64,000 nucleotides of DNA from DASVBE01 sp963770375 (GTDB lineage: Bacteria; Actinomycetota; Actinomycetes; Streptosporangiales; Streptosporangiaceae): positions 65,014 through 129,013 of the forward strand of contig CAVYPM010000002.1 of the NCBI GenBank assembly GCA_963770375.1. The letters run 5' to 3'. The notes beneath the pieces are model-generated. The model made no database searches and was not told the DNA's origin. It was given only the letters and a program-made list of their open reading frames with translations. How positions within the stretch are numbered: the stretch's first letter is position 1; each line of letters begins with the position of its first letter. Of the stretch, positions 1 through 9,830 are shown one piece after another. Made by a program: the position numbers and the translations under genes.

Positions 1-784
1 ACAGCGACAGCGGCAGCATCGGCGTGGCCGCGCGGGCCTCCCAGGCCACGAACGCGGCCAGCAGCAGCCCGCCGCCGATCAGGCTGCCCAGGACCTGGGG
101 GCTGGTCCAGCCGTGCCCATTGCCGCGGACCAGGCCGAACACCACGCCGAACAGCCCGCCGGTGATCAGCACCACGCCCAGCGGGTCGAGCCGCCCGGCC
201 CCGGACCGGCTCTCGGTGACCAGCCACAGCAGCGACAGCAGCAGCAGGCCGATCGGCACGTTGATCCAGAAGATCCACTGCCAGGACCCGGCCTGGGTGA
301 CGGCGCCGCCGATGACCGGGCCGAGCGCCGCGCCGAGGCCCGCGGTCGCGCTCCACAGGCCCAGGGCCAGGCCGCGCTTGCGCAGCGGGGTGACGCTGGC
401 GATCAGCGTGATGCTCAGCGGCATGACGATCGCCGCGCCGGCGCCCTGCACGGCCCGGGCCGCGATCAGCACGCCGATGCTCGGCGCCAGCGCGGCCGCC
501 GCGCTGGACAGGGTGAACACGCTCATCCCGACGGCGAACATCCGCCGCCGCCCGTACCGGTCACCCAGGGCCGCGCCGGTCAGCATCAGCACCGCGAACG
601 TCAGCGTGTAGCCGTTGACCGTCCACTCCAGGCCCTCGAGGCCGGTGTGCAGCTTGGCGCTGATCACCGGCAGCGCGTTGGTCACCACCAGGTTGTCCAT
701 CGAGATCATGAAGACCGCGACGATGCCCGCCAGGTATGTCCACAGCGGTTTGCGCGCCGGGGCGGCCGCCTTCTCCGTCGCCAT
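1..784 (-). CDS. MFS drug exporter of the DHA2 (EmrB/QacA) type, N-terminal part only
   Basis: The gene reads leftward from an ATG at 784 and runs off the window edge, so only about 261 residues are present. The protein starts MATEKAAAPARKPLW and then shows hydrophobic segments separated by the MFS motif A loop (GDRYGRRRMF, near residues 78-87). A motif-C-like stretch (GLGAALGPVIGG) and the sequence WQWIFWINVPIG before the sixth or seventh helix are typical of 14-helix proton antiporters for drugs and dyes. The family acts in the cytoplasmic membrane; the substrate cannot be told. It is convergent with nothing and stands alone, with the hemerythrin gene reading the same way upstream after a 116-base gap. 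Confidence 0.85.
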   Translation of the reverse strand, partial: MATEKAAAPARKPLWTYLAGIVAVFMISMDNLVVTNALPVISAKLHTGLEGLEWTVNGYTLTFAVLMLTGAALGDRYGRRRMFAVGMSVFTLSSAAAALAPSIGVLIAARAVQGAGAAIVMPLSITLIASVTPLRKRGLALGLWSATAGLGAALGPVIGGAVTQAGSWQWIFWINVPIGLLLLSLLWLVTESRSGAGRLDPLGVVLITGGLFGVVFGLVRGNGHGWTSPQVLGSLIGGGLLLAAFVAWEARAATPMLPLSL

Positions 785-899
785 CTGACCTCTCCGAACC
801 CGTGCGGAACCGCACGACGGCTTCCACGGTGCGGCAGAGAGGTGGACGGGGAGCTTGGCTAATCCTTGACTGCGCCGCTGACCTGCACTGACACGCTGG

Positions 900-1526
900 T
901 TAGCGCCCTGACAGGCGGCCGATGCCCAGCGAGCCGTCGGCCGGGCCTGGCGGGTCCGTCCCGTCGGCCTGCCCCGTGCTGGCCTGTCCCGTGCTGGCCT
1001 GTCCCGTGCTGGCTTGTTCGGCCTCGCGGACGTACTCGGCCGGGTCCTTGTCCACCGGCGGCACGCCGGCCCAGTGCCGCGCCTCGTAGGCGGCGAACCG
1101 CACGGCCAGGCTATGGCGCTGCTGCAGGCTGGCCAGCCGGCGGAACTCGGTCAGCCCTTCCCGCTCCTCCTCGGCCATGTGATCGCTGTTGGCCAGGTTG
1201 GCCGCGGCCACCGCGGCGAACCACGCGTCGCTGCCGACCTCGTGCCCGGCCGCCGCGACGACCGCGTCCCTGATCTCGTTGTGGTCGCCGATCGCGTCCA
1301 GCGTCTCGTCCTCGACCGCGGCGGCCCGCGCCGCCCGCAGCCCGGCGTGCAGCAGCTCCGGGTAGAAGATCTCCTCCTCGGCCTGGGCGTGCAGCTCGAG
1401 GAACGCGGCCAGCCGGTCCCAGACCACGGCCAGCGTGGCCGTGTCGGACCGGTCGATCTGCTCCAGGATCGCGAACAGCCGGCGCTGCTCGTGATGGTCG
1501 TCCAGGATCAGCTGGGTGATATCCAC
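900..1526 (-). CDS. Hemerythrin HHE-domain protein
   Basis: A 208-residue protein whose first 150 residues form a four-helix HHE cation-binding domain. The iron-ligand pattern is visible in order: DDHHEQRRLF, LHAQAEEEIFYPEL, GDHNEIRD and NSDHMAEEE. Such soluble bacterial proteins bind a di-iron centre and are linked to oxygen, NO or redox sensing; the exact role here is unknown. The start is a GTG with only a weak upstream ribosome site. The C-terminal 45 residues are low complexity and contain an in-frame ASTGQ repeat, so they are probably disordered. Confidence 0.88.
   Translation of the reverse strand: MDITQLILDDHHEQRRLFAILEQIDRSDTATLAVVWDRLAAFLELHAQAEEEIFYPELLHAGLRAARAAAVEDETLDAIGDHNEIRDAVVAAAGHEVGSDAWFAAVAAANLANSDHMAEEEREGLTEFRRLASLQQRHSLAVRFAAYEARHWAGVPPVDKDPAEYVREAEQASTGQASTGQASTGQADGTDPPGPADGSLGIGRLSGR
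973..1017. repeat. Three copies of a 15-bp tandem repeat inside the hemerythrin gene
   Basis: Unit CCCGTGCTGGCCTGT on the plus strand, three copies with one base change in the last. It is in frame and encodes the repeated ASTGQ tail of the hemerythrin protein, so copy-number change would alter tail length without breaking the frame. Confidence 0.9.
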
Positions 1527-1616
1527 CGCGCCAGGCTAACCGGACCTCACGCGGCGCGGGGCTGGCGCGTTGATCAGGTAGCGAGCAAGCAAGCCGGCGA
1601 CCTGACGGAGGACCCC

Positions 1617-2306
1617 GTGAAGCGTGAGCTCAACCCGAAGATGCTCTACTTCGGCACCCCGGTGATCCTGGTCAGCTCGCTGAACGCGGACGGGACCACC
1701 AACATCGCGCCGATGTCCTCGGTCTGGTGGGTCGGCCAGACCGCGATGCTCGGGCTCAGCGTCCACTCGCAGACCGTCCGCAACCTGGAGCAGCGGCCGG
1801 CCTGCGTGCTGAACCTGGTGGACGGCGGGATGGTCGACGCGATCGACCGGATCGCGCTGCTCACCGGCCGGCCCGACGTCCCGGACTACAAGCAGGCCCG
1901 CGGCTACACCTGGGAGCCGGACAAGTTCGCCGCCGCCGGCCTGTCCCCTGAGCACCGGGGCGACGGCCTGCCCGCGGCGGTCGCCGAGAGCCTGGTCCAG
2001 CTGGCGGGCGAGGTCCGGGCCATCCACGAGATCGACGGCCCGGACTCCGGGCTGCGGGCCCTGGAGGTCACTGTGCTCCGCACGCACGTCGACGACAGCC
2101 TGCTAATGACCGGCCACCCCAGCTACATCGACCCGCTGCGCTGGGACCCGATGCTGATGAAGTTCACCGAGTACTTCTCCGGCGCGCAGCTCGCCCGGCC
2201 GTCCTCGCTGGCCCGCGGCTGGGACATGCCCAGGCTGGCTACGGAAGGCCGCGCTCAGGCAGGCCCGGTTAAGGCAGGCGCAGCGGCAGCGGCGACTCGA
2301 ATCTGA
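1617..2306 (+). CDS. Flavin reductase-like FMN-binding split-barrel protein
   Basis: Starting at the GTG at 1617, which follows a GGAGG at 1607-1611 with a five-base gap, the frame encodes 229 residues. The opening (YFGTPVILVSSLNADGTTNIAPMSSVWWVG) and the following TVRNLEQRPACVLNL are typical of the flavin-reductase-like domain that binds FMN and often serves flavin-dependent oxygenases. The frame is open far upstream but that part is a shadow of the hemerythrin gene. The last 38 bases overlap the tail of the convergent GNAT gene. The Ala-rich C-terminus is probably not part of the fold. Confidence 0.82.
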   Translation: MKRELNPKMLYFGTPVILVSSLNADGTTNIAPMSSVWWVGQTAMLGLSVHSQTVRNLEQRPACVLNLVDGGMVDAIDRIALLTGRPDVPDYKQARGYTWEPDKFAAAGLSPEHRGDGLPAAVAESLVQLAGEVRAIHEIDGPDSGLRALEVTVLRTHVDDSLLMTGHPSYIDPLRWDPMLMKFTEYFSGAQLARPSSLARGWDMPRLATEGRAQAGPVKAGAAAAATRI

Positions 2307-3158
2307 TACTGACCGCCCCGTAGCGGTAGCCGAGCCGCTCGTTCACCGCGCGCATGCGGGCGTTGCCCTGCTGCGTCCAGGTGTACACCTCGGCGATGCC
2401 GTGGCCGGCCGCCCACGCCAGCGTGCTGCGCTTGAGCGCGTCGGCCACGCCGCGGCCGCGCCATTCACGGCGCACCGCGGTATAGCCGGTCTCCGCCCGG
2501 CCGGGCTGGTCGGGGTCGAGCAGCAGCGACGCGACCCCGATCACCTCGCCGCCGGCCAGGGCGGCAAACGCGGCTTCTGGCGTCTGGATCCAGTCCCGGT
2601 GCCACTCTTCCAGCGTGACCCGGGGGACGCTGGCGTGCGCCGTGTCGGCGAGCGTGGCGTGCACCCGGTGGTAGGCCTGCTCCCACAGCTCAGGCCGGTC
2701 CGCGACGGTGACGATCTGCACCCCGTCCGGGATGACCGGCGGCGGCTCGTCGCCGATCGTCCTGAGCATCTCCACCTCGCGGTTCACCTCGGTGAAGCCG
2801 GACCGGCGGGCGAACACCGCGGAACCCTCGTCGTCCGCCAGGGCCGCGACGGTGGCGTGGCCACGGTCCTGGCAGTGCCGCGCCAGGGCGATCAGCAATG
2901 CGCTGCCCACCCCGCGCCGCCGGGCTGCCGGGCAGGACCCGCGGAGCGACGAACCCGCCGGTCAGGGACGAGTCGTCGGCCACCCCCGAGCCCGCCAGGA
3001 CGCCGTCCTCCTCGGCGAGCAGCAGCAGCCGGGCGGGGGTCTCCGAAGCCCGCATCTCGCGCCACGCTGCCGGCCCGCTCCCCGGGCACGACCGCGAGCC
3101 GGACCTGGCGCCACCGTTCCAGGTCAGCGTCGGAAGTGGCGGTCCGCAAGGTCAGCAC
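2269..3158 (-). pseudogene. GNAT N-acetyltransferase split by two frameshifts
   Basis: Homology-like sequence runs through three frames: LTLRTATSDADLERWRQVR from a GTG at 3158, then MRASETPARLLLLAEEDG, then VGSALLIALARH to the stop at 2269. Each junction, near 3056-3062 and near 2925-2940, needs one extra base removed. The last and longest part (from 2910) carries a complete second GNAT half, with TGYTAVRREWRGRGVADALK as the acetyl-CoA pyrophosphate loop. Tandem-GNAT acetyltransferases of this length (about 295 residues) are common in actinomycetes. Either the sequence has two indel errors, in which case the gene is intact, or it is a decaying gene. The substrate is unknown. Confidence 0.7.
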
Positions 3159-3178
3159 GGCCGGAAGGCTACGGCGTG

Positions 3179-3430
3179 CTAGGCGCCCTCGGCCACCGGA
3201 TAAATCTCGTCCGCCACCAGGCCGTGCGCCTCCCGGTGCACGGTCGCCGCGGCTTCCGCGTCCGGCGCGTCGACCAGGCAGAACACCTTGGCGTTCTGCT
3301 CGTCCACCCAGTACCGCAGGTAGTGCACGCCGTGCGCGTCCTGGGTCTCCAGGTCGGCGGCATGCGCCTGGGCGACATCGTTCATGGTGACCGGGTCGGT
3401 CAGGTGGTGCACGTCCATGTACAGCGCCAT
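3179..3430 (-). CDS. DUF4242 family small protein (SCO4226-like, putative nickel binding)
   Basis: An 83-residue protein beginning MALYMDVHHLTDPVTMNDV. The ATG at 3430 is preceded by GGAGGA about eight bases upstream, which fixes the start inside a much longer open frame. The sequence HYLRYWVDEQNAKVFCLVDAPDAEAAATVHREAHG is diagnostic of DUF4242, an alpha-beta dimeric ferredoxin-like fold; the Streptomyces coelicolor member SCO4226 is reported to bind nickel. His and Cys residues in this core fit a metal or small-ligand role. It lies downstream of the LuxR regulator gene on the same strand, after a 128-base gap. Confidence 0.82.
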   Translation of the reverse strand: MALYMDVHHLTDPVTMNDVAQAHAADLETQDAHGVHYLRYWVDEQNAKVFCLVDAPDAEAAATVHREAHGLVADEIYPVAEGA

Positions 3431-3558
3431 CGTGCTGTCTCCTCCGCAACGGGGTCTGAGTACGGGCGGATTGCCCAGGACCAGCCAACAAGGACCCAGC
3501 CGGGCGGCACATCGGGCGTCTTCCCCATGTTGGCCGGCCCGGGGATACCCAGGCCGGC

Positions 3559-6198
3559 CTAGCCGGGCGGGAGGAGCCCGCGGCGCTGCGCGGTGGCGAC
3601 CGCCCGCGTCCGGCTGGGCTCGCCGAGCTTGCGCAGCACCGCGGACACGTGGTGGCTGACCGTCTTGCGGGACAGCACCAGGCGCTGCGCGACCTCGGCG
3701 TAGGACAGCCCCTCGGCCAGCAGGGCGAGGACCTCGGCCTCCCGGGTGGTCAGCCCGGACGGGTTGGCCCGGCTGGACGGCCGCGGGCCGCGCGGCACCA
3801 TCAGGCCGCGGGCGTGCCGGTCGCGCAGCACCGCCGCGCGGACCGCGGGCACCTCGAGGCGGTCCAGGATCTCCAGGCAGTCCTGCACGTCGCGGGCCTG
3901 CTCGGAGAAGGCCAGGCTGTACGCCGCCCACAGCGGGCAGCCCAGCTCCTGCCACCGGTCCGCGGCCGCCCGGTGCTCCCCGGCCAGCATCAGCGCGAAC
4001 GGCTCGGCCGCAGGCCCGCCGTCCGGCCCGCCGTCCGGCTCGCCGGCCGATCCCCGGCCAGGGCGCGCCACCAGCGCAGCTCGCCCACCTCCCACGGGTC
4101 GGGGTGGGCCACGACCGCCGGCCAGACCCGGGCCACCTCGGCCGCCGCGTCGGCCCGGCGGCCAGCCAGCCAGGCCGCCTCGGCCCGGGCCGCGGCCACC
4201 GGCGCCAGCCGCTGCACCTCCCCGGTCCTGACGGCCAGCGCCAGGGCCTCGTCCAGCGCCGCGACGGCGTCCGCACCCCGCCGGGCGGCCAGCGGGCCGG
4301 CCACCGCCAGGGCACAGATCCTGGTAACCGGGGCCAGCTGCCGGTGCCGCAGCACCCCGGCCAGCTTCGGCGTCGGCGGCCGCGTACTCGCCCTGCTCGG
4401 CCAGCACCCGGGCCAGCCAGGCGGACATGTACAGCCGCCAGGAATCCAGGTCACGGTCCTGGCAGTAGCCGAGCCCGGCGCGCAGATGCCGGGTGGCGTC
4501 GGCGAGCCGCCGGCACCTCGCGAGGGTCGCGCCCAGGTTGGTGTACGCCCGCGCGGCGTGCTCGTGCTCGTCCGCGGCCAGGGCGAGGTCCAGGCTCTGG
4601 GTGAGCCGCAGCCGGGCTTCGGTGAGGTCGTCGCGGCAGTGCGCCGAGCCCAGGTTGTTCAGCGCGTGCGCCTCGGTGGCCCGGTCGCCGAGCCGGCGGG
4701 CCAGGTCCAGGGCCAGCGTGCCCCAGCGGACCGCCTCGGCGTGGTCGTCGGCCAGCATGCGCAGCTGGGACTGGTTGCTGTAGGCCATGGCCAGCTCCCG
4801 GCCGGGTTCCAGCGGCTCCAGGGTGGCGATCGCCGCGGCCGCGTACTGCACGCTGTCCGCGTTCCGGCCGAGGAACCAGGACACCCGGGACAGCCAGCGC
4901 TGCGACCGGCCGATGGCCAGCGCGTCCCGCTCCTGCTCGTAGATCTCCAGCGCGGCCCGCTGCGCGGCCAGCGACCGGTCGAGCAGGCCGGTCAGGTAGC
5001 ACTCGTAGGACAGCTGGCCGAGCAGGTCCGCCCGCCGCCGGTCCGGCCGGTCGTGGTGGTCCAGCGCCAGCTGGAGATGATCAACGGCCTCCCGGTGCGC
5101 GCCCAGCCGGGCCGCCCGGTCCGCGGCCCGCGGCGCGTGCTCGAGCACCGCGGCCCGGTCGCCGCAGCCCGCGGCGTGATGCGCCAGCCGCCGGTGGTCC
5201 GCGGATCCCCGGGCGGTCAGCTCGGCCAGCGCCCGGCCGTGCACCGCGGCCCGCTGCGCCTGCGGCAGCGACTGCTCGACCGCCAGCCGGGCCAGCTCGT
5301 GCCGGAAGCTCACCCCGGCCCCGTCGGCCACCAGAACGCCCCGGCTGATGCAGTCGTCCGCGGCCGCGGCCGGCTCGCCCGCCACCGCGGTGAGCAGGCC
5401 GATGTCGGCCCGGCGGCCGAGCACCGCGGCGGCCGCCGCAACCTCCCGCGCGGCGGCCGGGAGCCGGGCCACCCGGGCCAGCACCGCGTCCCTGACCGTG
5501 GCCGGCACCTCGCCGTCGCCGGCCGCGAGCACCTCGGTGACGTAGAACGGGTTGCCCCCGGTCCGCTCGTGCAGCCGCGCCGGGTCCAGCCCCGACTGCG
5601 TGCCCGCCAGCAGTTCCCGCACCCCGGCCACGGTCAGCGCGGGCAGCTGCATCCGGATCACCCCCGGCAGGCGTGGCCAGGTCACCGCGGACCACGGTCA
5701 GCGGGTGGTCGCCGCCGGTCTCCTCGGACCGGAAGGTGGCCACGATCAGCAGCGGCGCGCCGTCCAGCCGGCGGCCGAGGAACCGCAGCACGTCCAGCGT
5801 CGCCTCGTCCGCCCAGTGCACGTCCTCGAGGATCAGCAGCGTGGGCGCGGCGGTCAGCGTGCCCCGGATCCGGCGCAGCAGCCGCAGCCGGCTCACCCCG
5901 GACCCGGCCTCGAGCACCTCGGCGAGCTCGGGCAGCGCGTCCACGACCGGGCCCAGCGCCTCGGCCGTGGTCATGTTGTCGCAGTTCCCCCGCCGGACCG
6001 CCAGCGGCGCCCCGTGCTGGCCATCACAGTCCCGCCGGCCCGTCGCCCGCGGCCGCCGGCCAGCGCGGCGGTCAGCGTGGTCTTGCCCACGCCGGCCTCG
6101 CCGCCCAGGAACACCAGGCGGCCCTGACCGGCGGCTGCCTCGCGCAGCAGCCCGAGCAGCGCGGCCAGGAACTCGCCGCGTTCGATGAGCATGGTCAT
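3559..6198 (-). pseudogene. Large AAA-ATPase LuxR-family regulator, interrupted by about four frameshifts
   Basis: The product would be about 880 residues: an N-terminal P-loop (FLGGEAGVGKTTL), a Walker B region (LLILEDVHWADEATLDVLRFL), a long TPR-like helical middle and a C-terminal LuxR helix-turn-helix (LTTREAEVLALLAEGLSY, then SRKTVSHHVSAVLRKLG). The coding frame changes near 6015, 5670, 4367 and 4050, and protein similarity continues cleanly across each point. Without correction the ATPase and the DNA-binding end would not be joined. Start set at ATG 6198 (TMLIERGEF), with ATG 6192 possible. LuxR proteins of this build respond to unknown ligands and activate transcription. The repeat-rich sequence near 4020-4050 (CCGTCCGGC units) coincides with one of the shifts. 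Confidence 0.78.
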
Positions 6199-6385
6199 AT
6201 TCAACGCTGTCCGGGGACCGGGCCAGGCCCATACTGTCCGCTACGGCCTGCCTGGTCGTGGCCATGACCGGGCGCAGCGCAGACCTGTCCGGCGACGGCG
6301 TGGCCGAGCTGCGGTCACGCCCCTGACCCGCGCGGCAAATCCCGTAACCAATCCTGAAGAGCGGTCAGCGGATGAGAAGGCCAGG

Positions 6386-7792
6386 TCAGGAGTCGTAGCC
6401 CACCCCGATCCGGTCCAGCGTGCGCAGCAGCAGGTTGCGCTCGCCCTGCCGGCCGTCGGCCCGCGCCAGCGACCGCCGGGTGAGCTGGATGCCCGCGTAG
6501 GCCAGCGGCTCCGGCGGGAACGGAAGCGGGCGGCTCTGGACCATGCGCAGGCTGGTCCGCGGCGTCGGCTCGCCGTCCAGCAGGTCCAGCATGACCTGCG
6601 CGCCGAACCGGGTCGCGCCGACGCCGAGCCCGGTGTACCCCAGCGCGTAGGCCACGTCGCCGTGGTGCGCGGTGCCGAAGAACGCGCAGAACCGCGTGCT
6701 GGTGTCGATCGCGCCGCCCCACTGGTGGGTGAAGCGCAGGCCGTCGAGCTGCGGGAACGTCTGGAAGAAGTGCTCGGCGAGGATCCGCGTGGTGGCCGGC
6801 CGCTGGTCGTAGCGGGTCCGGATGTGCCGGCCGTAGTGGTAGATCGCGTCGTAGCCGCCCCACAGGATCCGGTTGTCCGCGGTCATCCGGTAGTAGTGGA
6901 ACTGGTTGGTCAGGTCGCTGACCCCCTGCCGGTTCCGCCAGCCGACGCTGTCCAGCTGGCTCGCCGACAGCGGCTCGGTGACCAGGGCGTGGTCGTACAC
7001 CGGCACGGTGTGCAGCCGGATCCGGCGGACCAGGCTGCGGAACGCGTTCGTGCCCAGCGCGGCCTTGCGGGCGGTGATCGTCGCGTGCGGGGTCGCCAGG
7101 GCCAGCCGGGTCCCGTTGCGCCCGATGCCGAGCACCGGGGTCTGCTCGAGGATCCGTATCCCGGCTTGCTCGGCCGCGCGGGCCAGGCCCCACGCCAGCC
7201 GGGCCGGGTTGATCAGCGCGAGGTCCCGCTCGTCGTAGCGGCCGGCCAGGTAGGTCGGGGAGTTCACCTCGGCGCGCACCGCGGCGGCGTCGAGGAGCTC
7301 GCCGGGCTCGTTCCGCAGCCAGCCGACCTGGTGCGGCTCGGTGGCCACGACCAGCGCACCGGACCGGCTGAAGTCGCAGTCGATCTGGTGCGCTGCGATG
7401 GCCTGCTCGATCTCGTCCAGGTTGGCCCGGCCCAGCGCGCGCAGCTCGTCCAGCTCGTCGGGGAAATGCCGCTGGCCGTTGCGCTCGCCGTGGGTCAGCG
7501 TGGCCGCGCAGAACCCGCCGTTGCGGCCGCTGGCGGCCCAGCCGATCCTGGCTCCCTCGGCCAGCACGATGTCCCAGTCCGGGTGGCGCTCCCTGGCCAG
7601 CAGCGCGGTCCACAGCCCGGAGAACCCGCCGCCCACGATGGCCAGGTCAGCGGAGGCGGGCCTCCTCAGCCGCGGCCGCGGGCCCGGCCGGGCCGGGTCG
7701 TCCAGCCAGAACGGCGTGGGCGCGGCATCAGCCAGCGCGGCGTCGATGCTGCCCGGGGCGGTAGCCGGGGGCGTGAGCACGTTGCGGAACAT
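6386..7792 (-). CDS. FAD-dependent oxidoreductase of the DAO family (amine or amino-acid oxidase-like)
   Basis: A 468-residue soluble protein with an N-terminal dinucleotide-binding motif (ADLAIVGGGFSGLWTALLARE, about residues 48-68) and the DAO-fold elements ASGRNGGFC, YTGLGVG and a substrate-side WGGAIDTS. This pattern fits the gamma-glutamylputrescine oxidase/sarcosine oxidase-like branch, which oxidises secondary or primary amines with FAD; the actual substrate is not set by sequence. The gene stands alone between the LuxR regulator on the same strand and the divergent patatin gene. The C-terminus (TLDRIGVGYDS) looks complete. Confidence 0.85.
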   Translation of the reverse strand: MFRNVLTPPATAPGSIDAALADAAPTPFWLDDPARPGPRPRLRRPASADLAIVGGGFSGLWTALLARERHPDWDIVLAEGARIGWAASGRNGGFCAATLTHGERNGQRHFPDELDELRALGRANLDEIEQAIAAHQIDCDFSRSGALVVATEPHQVGWLRNEPGELLDAAAVRAEVNSPTYLAGRYDERDLALINPARLAWGLARAAEQAGIRILEQTPVLGIGRNGTRLALATPHATITARKAALGTNAFRSLVRRIRLHTVPVYDHALVTEPLSASQLDSVGWRNRQGVSDLTNQFHYYRMTADNRILWGGYDAIYHYGRHIRTRYDQRPATTRILAEHFFQTFPQLDGLRFTHQWGGAIDTSTRFCAFFGTAHHGDVAYALGYTGLGVGATRFGAQVMLDLLDGEPTPRTSLRMVQSRPLPFPPEPLAYAGIQLTRRSLARADGRQGERNLLLRTLDRIGVGYDS

Positions 7793-7935
7793 GACATCAG
7801 TCTGATCGCGTGCGGCGGCGGAGATCTAATTATTAGGGTTACGGAACCGGGGGCGCGGGCCGGCTCAGCCAGGCGCGACGAGCACGGCGCTGTCCGGCTG
7901 TCCGGCCGTCGGGTCCCGGCCGTTAAGGTGTGCCC

Positions 7936-8811
7936 ATGACACGGGCTCTGGTTCTTGGTGGTGGCGGTCCGGTTGGCGTGGCCTGGGAGTCCGGGCTGGC
8001 CGTCGGGCTGGCGCAGGCAGGGGTAGCGGTCGGCGACGCCGACCTGATCGTCGGCACGTCGGCCGGGTCGATCGTCGGCTCCCGGCTGGCGCTGGGCATG
8101 GACCTGCCGGAGCTGGCGGCCTCGGTCGGGCGGCCGCTGCCGGTCAGCGACGGCGCGACCGGCGACCCCAACGCGCTGATGACCACGTGGGCGGACGCGT
8201 ATGGCCGCGGGCTGAGCCCGGCGGAAGTGCTGGCCGAGCTGGGTCAGCTGTCGCTGTCCGCGCAGACCATAGACGAGGCCTCGTTCCTGGCCGCCGAGGT
8301 GTTCGCGCAGCTGGCTGGGCACGACTGGCCCGCGTCGTTCCGCTGCACGGCGGTCGACACCAAGACCGGCACGCTGCACGTGTGGGACCAGGCCGCGGGC
8401 GTGCCGCTGGTCGCCGGGGTGGCGTCGAGCTGCTCGGTGCCCGGCGTGTTCCCGGCGGTCAGCATCAACGGCTCGCGCTACATGGACGGCGGGATGCGCA
8501 CGCCGCTGAACGCCGACGTCGCGGCCGGCCACTCCGCGGTGATCGCGGTGTCCTGCCTGCCGCTGGCGCTGCCCGAGGGGTTCAGCGACCCGATGTTCGA
8601 CGCGATCCTCGGCCAGACCCAGGCCGAGCTGGCCGCGGTCCGCGAGGCCGGCGGGGTGCTGGAGACCATCGAGCCGGGTGAGGAGTTCCTCGAGGTCAGC
8701 GGGTGGGGGGCCAACCTGATGGACCCGGGCCGGGCCGCGCCCGCGTACCAGGCCGGGCTTCGCCAGGCCGGGGCCGAGGCGGACCGCATGCGCGCGGTCT
8801 GGAACGGCTGA
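7936..8811 (+). CDS. Patatin-like phospholipase/acyl hydrolase
   Basis: A 291-residue patatin-domain protein. The glycine-rich oxyanion loop (LVLGGGGPVGVAWESG) opens the protein, the nucleophile elbow GTSAG places Ser42, and the catalytic Asp is Asp184 in YMDGGMR. This Ser-Asp dyad hydrolyses lipid acyl esters. The ATG at 7936 has AAGG about eight bases upstream; a GTG two codons earlier is also possible. The stop codon lies inside an 18-bp tandem duplication (8801-8836), and the 3' third of the gene is overlapped on the other strand by the open tail of the SDR gene. Confidence 0.9.
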   Translation: MTRALVLGGGGPVGVAWESGLAVGLAQAGVAVGDADLIVGTSAGSIVGSRLALGMDLPELAASVGRPLPVSDGATGDPNALMTTWADAYGRGLSPAEVLAELGQLSLSAQTIDEASFLAAEVFAQLAGHDWPASFRCTAVDTKTGTLHVWDQAAGVPLVAGVASSCSVPGVFPAVSINGSRYMDGGMRTPLNADVAAGHSAVIAVSCLPLALPEGFSDPMFDAILGQTQAELAAVREAGGVLETIEPGEEFLEVSGWGANLMDPGRAAPAYQAGLRQAGAEADRMRAVWNG

Positions 8812-9671
8812 GCTAGCTGGAACGGCTGAGCTAGCTCGGCCAGGCCGGTCAGGCGCTCGCTGATCTCCCAGAGCCGGCGGGCCAGGCCGTCGTCGCGGGC
8901 CGCCGCGGACGGCTCGCGGAGCTGGCGCTTGACGTAGTACCCGCCGGTCTTCGCGGCCACGTCCGGTGAGCTGGCCAGGTACACCATCGTGTCCGCGCCG
9001 CGCTCCGGGGACAGCATGAACGGCTTGGCGATCGTGATGCCGACGCGCATCAGCGGCCGGGCGTCCCGGCCGAAGCCGGTCCGCACGACGCCGGGGTGCA
9101 GGCAGTTGGCGGTGACGCCGGTGCCGTCCAGCCGGCCGGCCAGCTCCCTGGTGAACAGGATGTTGGCCAGCTTGCTGTTCGAGTAGGACCGCCAGCTGCT
9201 CCAGCCGTGCTCCAGGTTGGGGTCGTCGAGGTCCAGCCGGGCGGCGGTGTGCGCGTCCGAGGACACGGTGATCACCCGCGCGGGCGCGGACGCCGTCAGC
9301 TTCGGCCGCAGCAGGTTCGTGAGCAGGAACGGCGCCAGGTGGTTGACGGCGAACACGTGCTCGTACCCGTCCGGCGTGACCTGGCGCTCGTTCAGCACCA
9401 GGCCGGCGTTGTTGATCAGCACGTCGATCCGGTCCAGGGTCTGGTTCAGGCGGCCGGCCAGCGCGCGGACCTGGTCCAGGCGGGCCAGATCGGCGATCTC
9501 CACCTTCGGCGGCGGGGCCCCGTCGGCCTGGATGGCGGCGGCGGTCGCCTCGGCGCGGCCCGGGTCGCGGCCGACCACGATGATCTCCGCCCCCTGCCGG
9601 GCCAGCGCGGCGGCGGCCGCCTTGCCGATACCTGACGTCGCGCCGGTGACCACGCACACCTGACCCTGCAT
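8478..9671 (-). CDS. Short-chain dehydrogenase/reductase with a run-on C-terminus
   Basis: From ATG 9671 the protein begins MQGQVCVVTGATSGIGKAA, with the NAD(P)-binding TGxxxGIG motif, then INNAGLV and the catalytic YSNSK. It resembles retinol-dehydrogenase/WW-oxidoreductase-like SDRs of about 290-310 residues, which would end around ISERLTGLAELAQPF. Here no stop follows and the frame continues to 8478 (397 residues), antisense to the patatin gene. The last 95 or so residues are therefore unlikely to be conserved; a lost stop or the 18-bp duplication may explain this. The substrate is unknown. Confidence 0.82.
   Translation of the reverse strand: MQGQVCVVTGATSGIGKAAAAALARQGAEIIVVGRDPGRAEATAAAIQADGAPPPKVEIADLARLDQVRALAGRLNQTLDRIDVLINNAGLVLNERQVTPDGYEHVFAVNHLAPFLLTNLLRPKLTASAPARVITVSSDAHTAARLDLDDPNLEHGWSSWRSYSNSKLANILFTRELAGRLDGTGVTANCLHPGVVRTGFGRDARPLMRVGITIAKPFMLSPERGADTMVYLASSPDVAAKTGGYYVKRQLREPSAAARDDGLARRLWEISERLTGLAELAQPFQLAQPFQTARMRSASAPAWRSPAWYAGAARPGSIRLAPHPLTSRNSSPGSMVSSTPPASRTAASSAWVWPRIASNIGSLNPSGSASGRQDTAITAEWPAATSAFSGVRIPPSM
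8801..8836. repeat. 18-bp perfect tandem duplication over the patatin stop codon
   Basis: GGAACGGCTGAGCTAGCT is present twice back to back. The first copy carries the TGA stop of the patatin gene (8809-8811). Read on the minus strand it gives a duplicated LAQPFQ in the SDR tail. Confidence 0.95.
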
Positions 9672-9830
9672 GGCCCGAATGCTAGCCCTTGCGCCGTAAG
9701 GCTTTTCCCGTGGCCTGCGGCCTCCGCGCCGCAAGCACCGTAACCCTTATGGAAACCTCTGGCCGGCGGGTCAGTCCCCCGCCTGCGCCCGCTTAAAACC
9801 ACTCGGCGGCGTGCCCGCGGCGCGGCAGAC

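Noticed and set aside
3649..6267. Long plus-strand open frame (872 codons) opposite the LuxR gene
   Set aside because: Composition is Arg/Gly/Pro/Gln-rich without domains, and it lies antisense to a gene with clear ATPase and HTH motifs. High G+C leaves stops rare in this frame.
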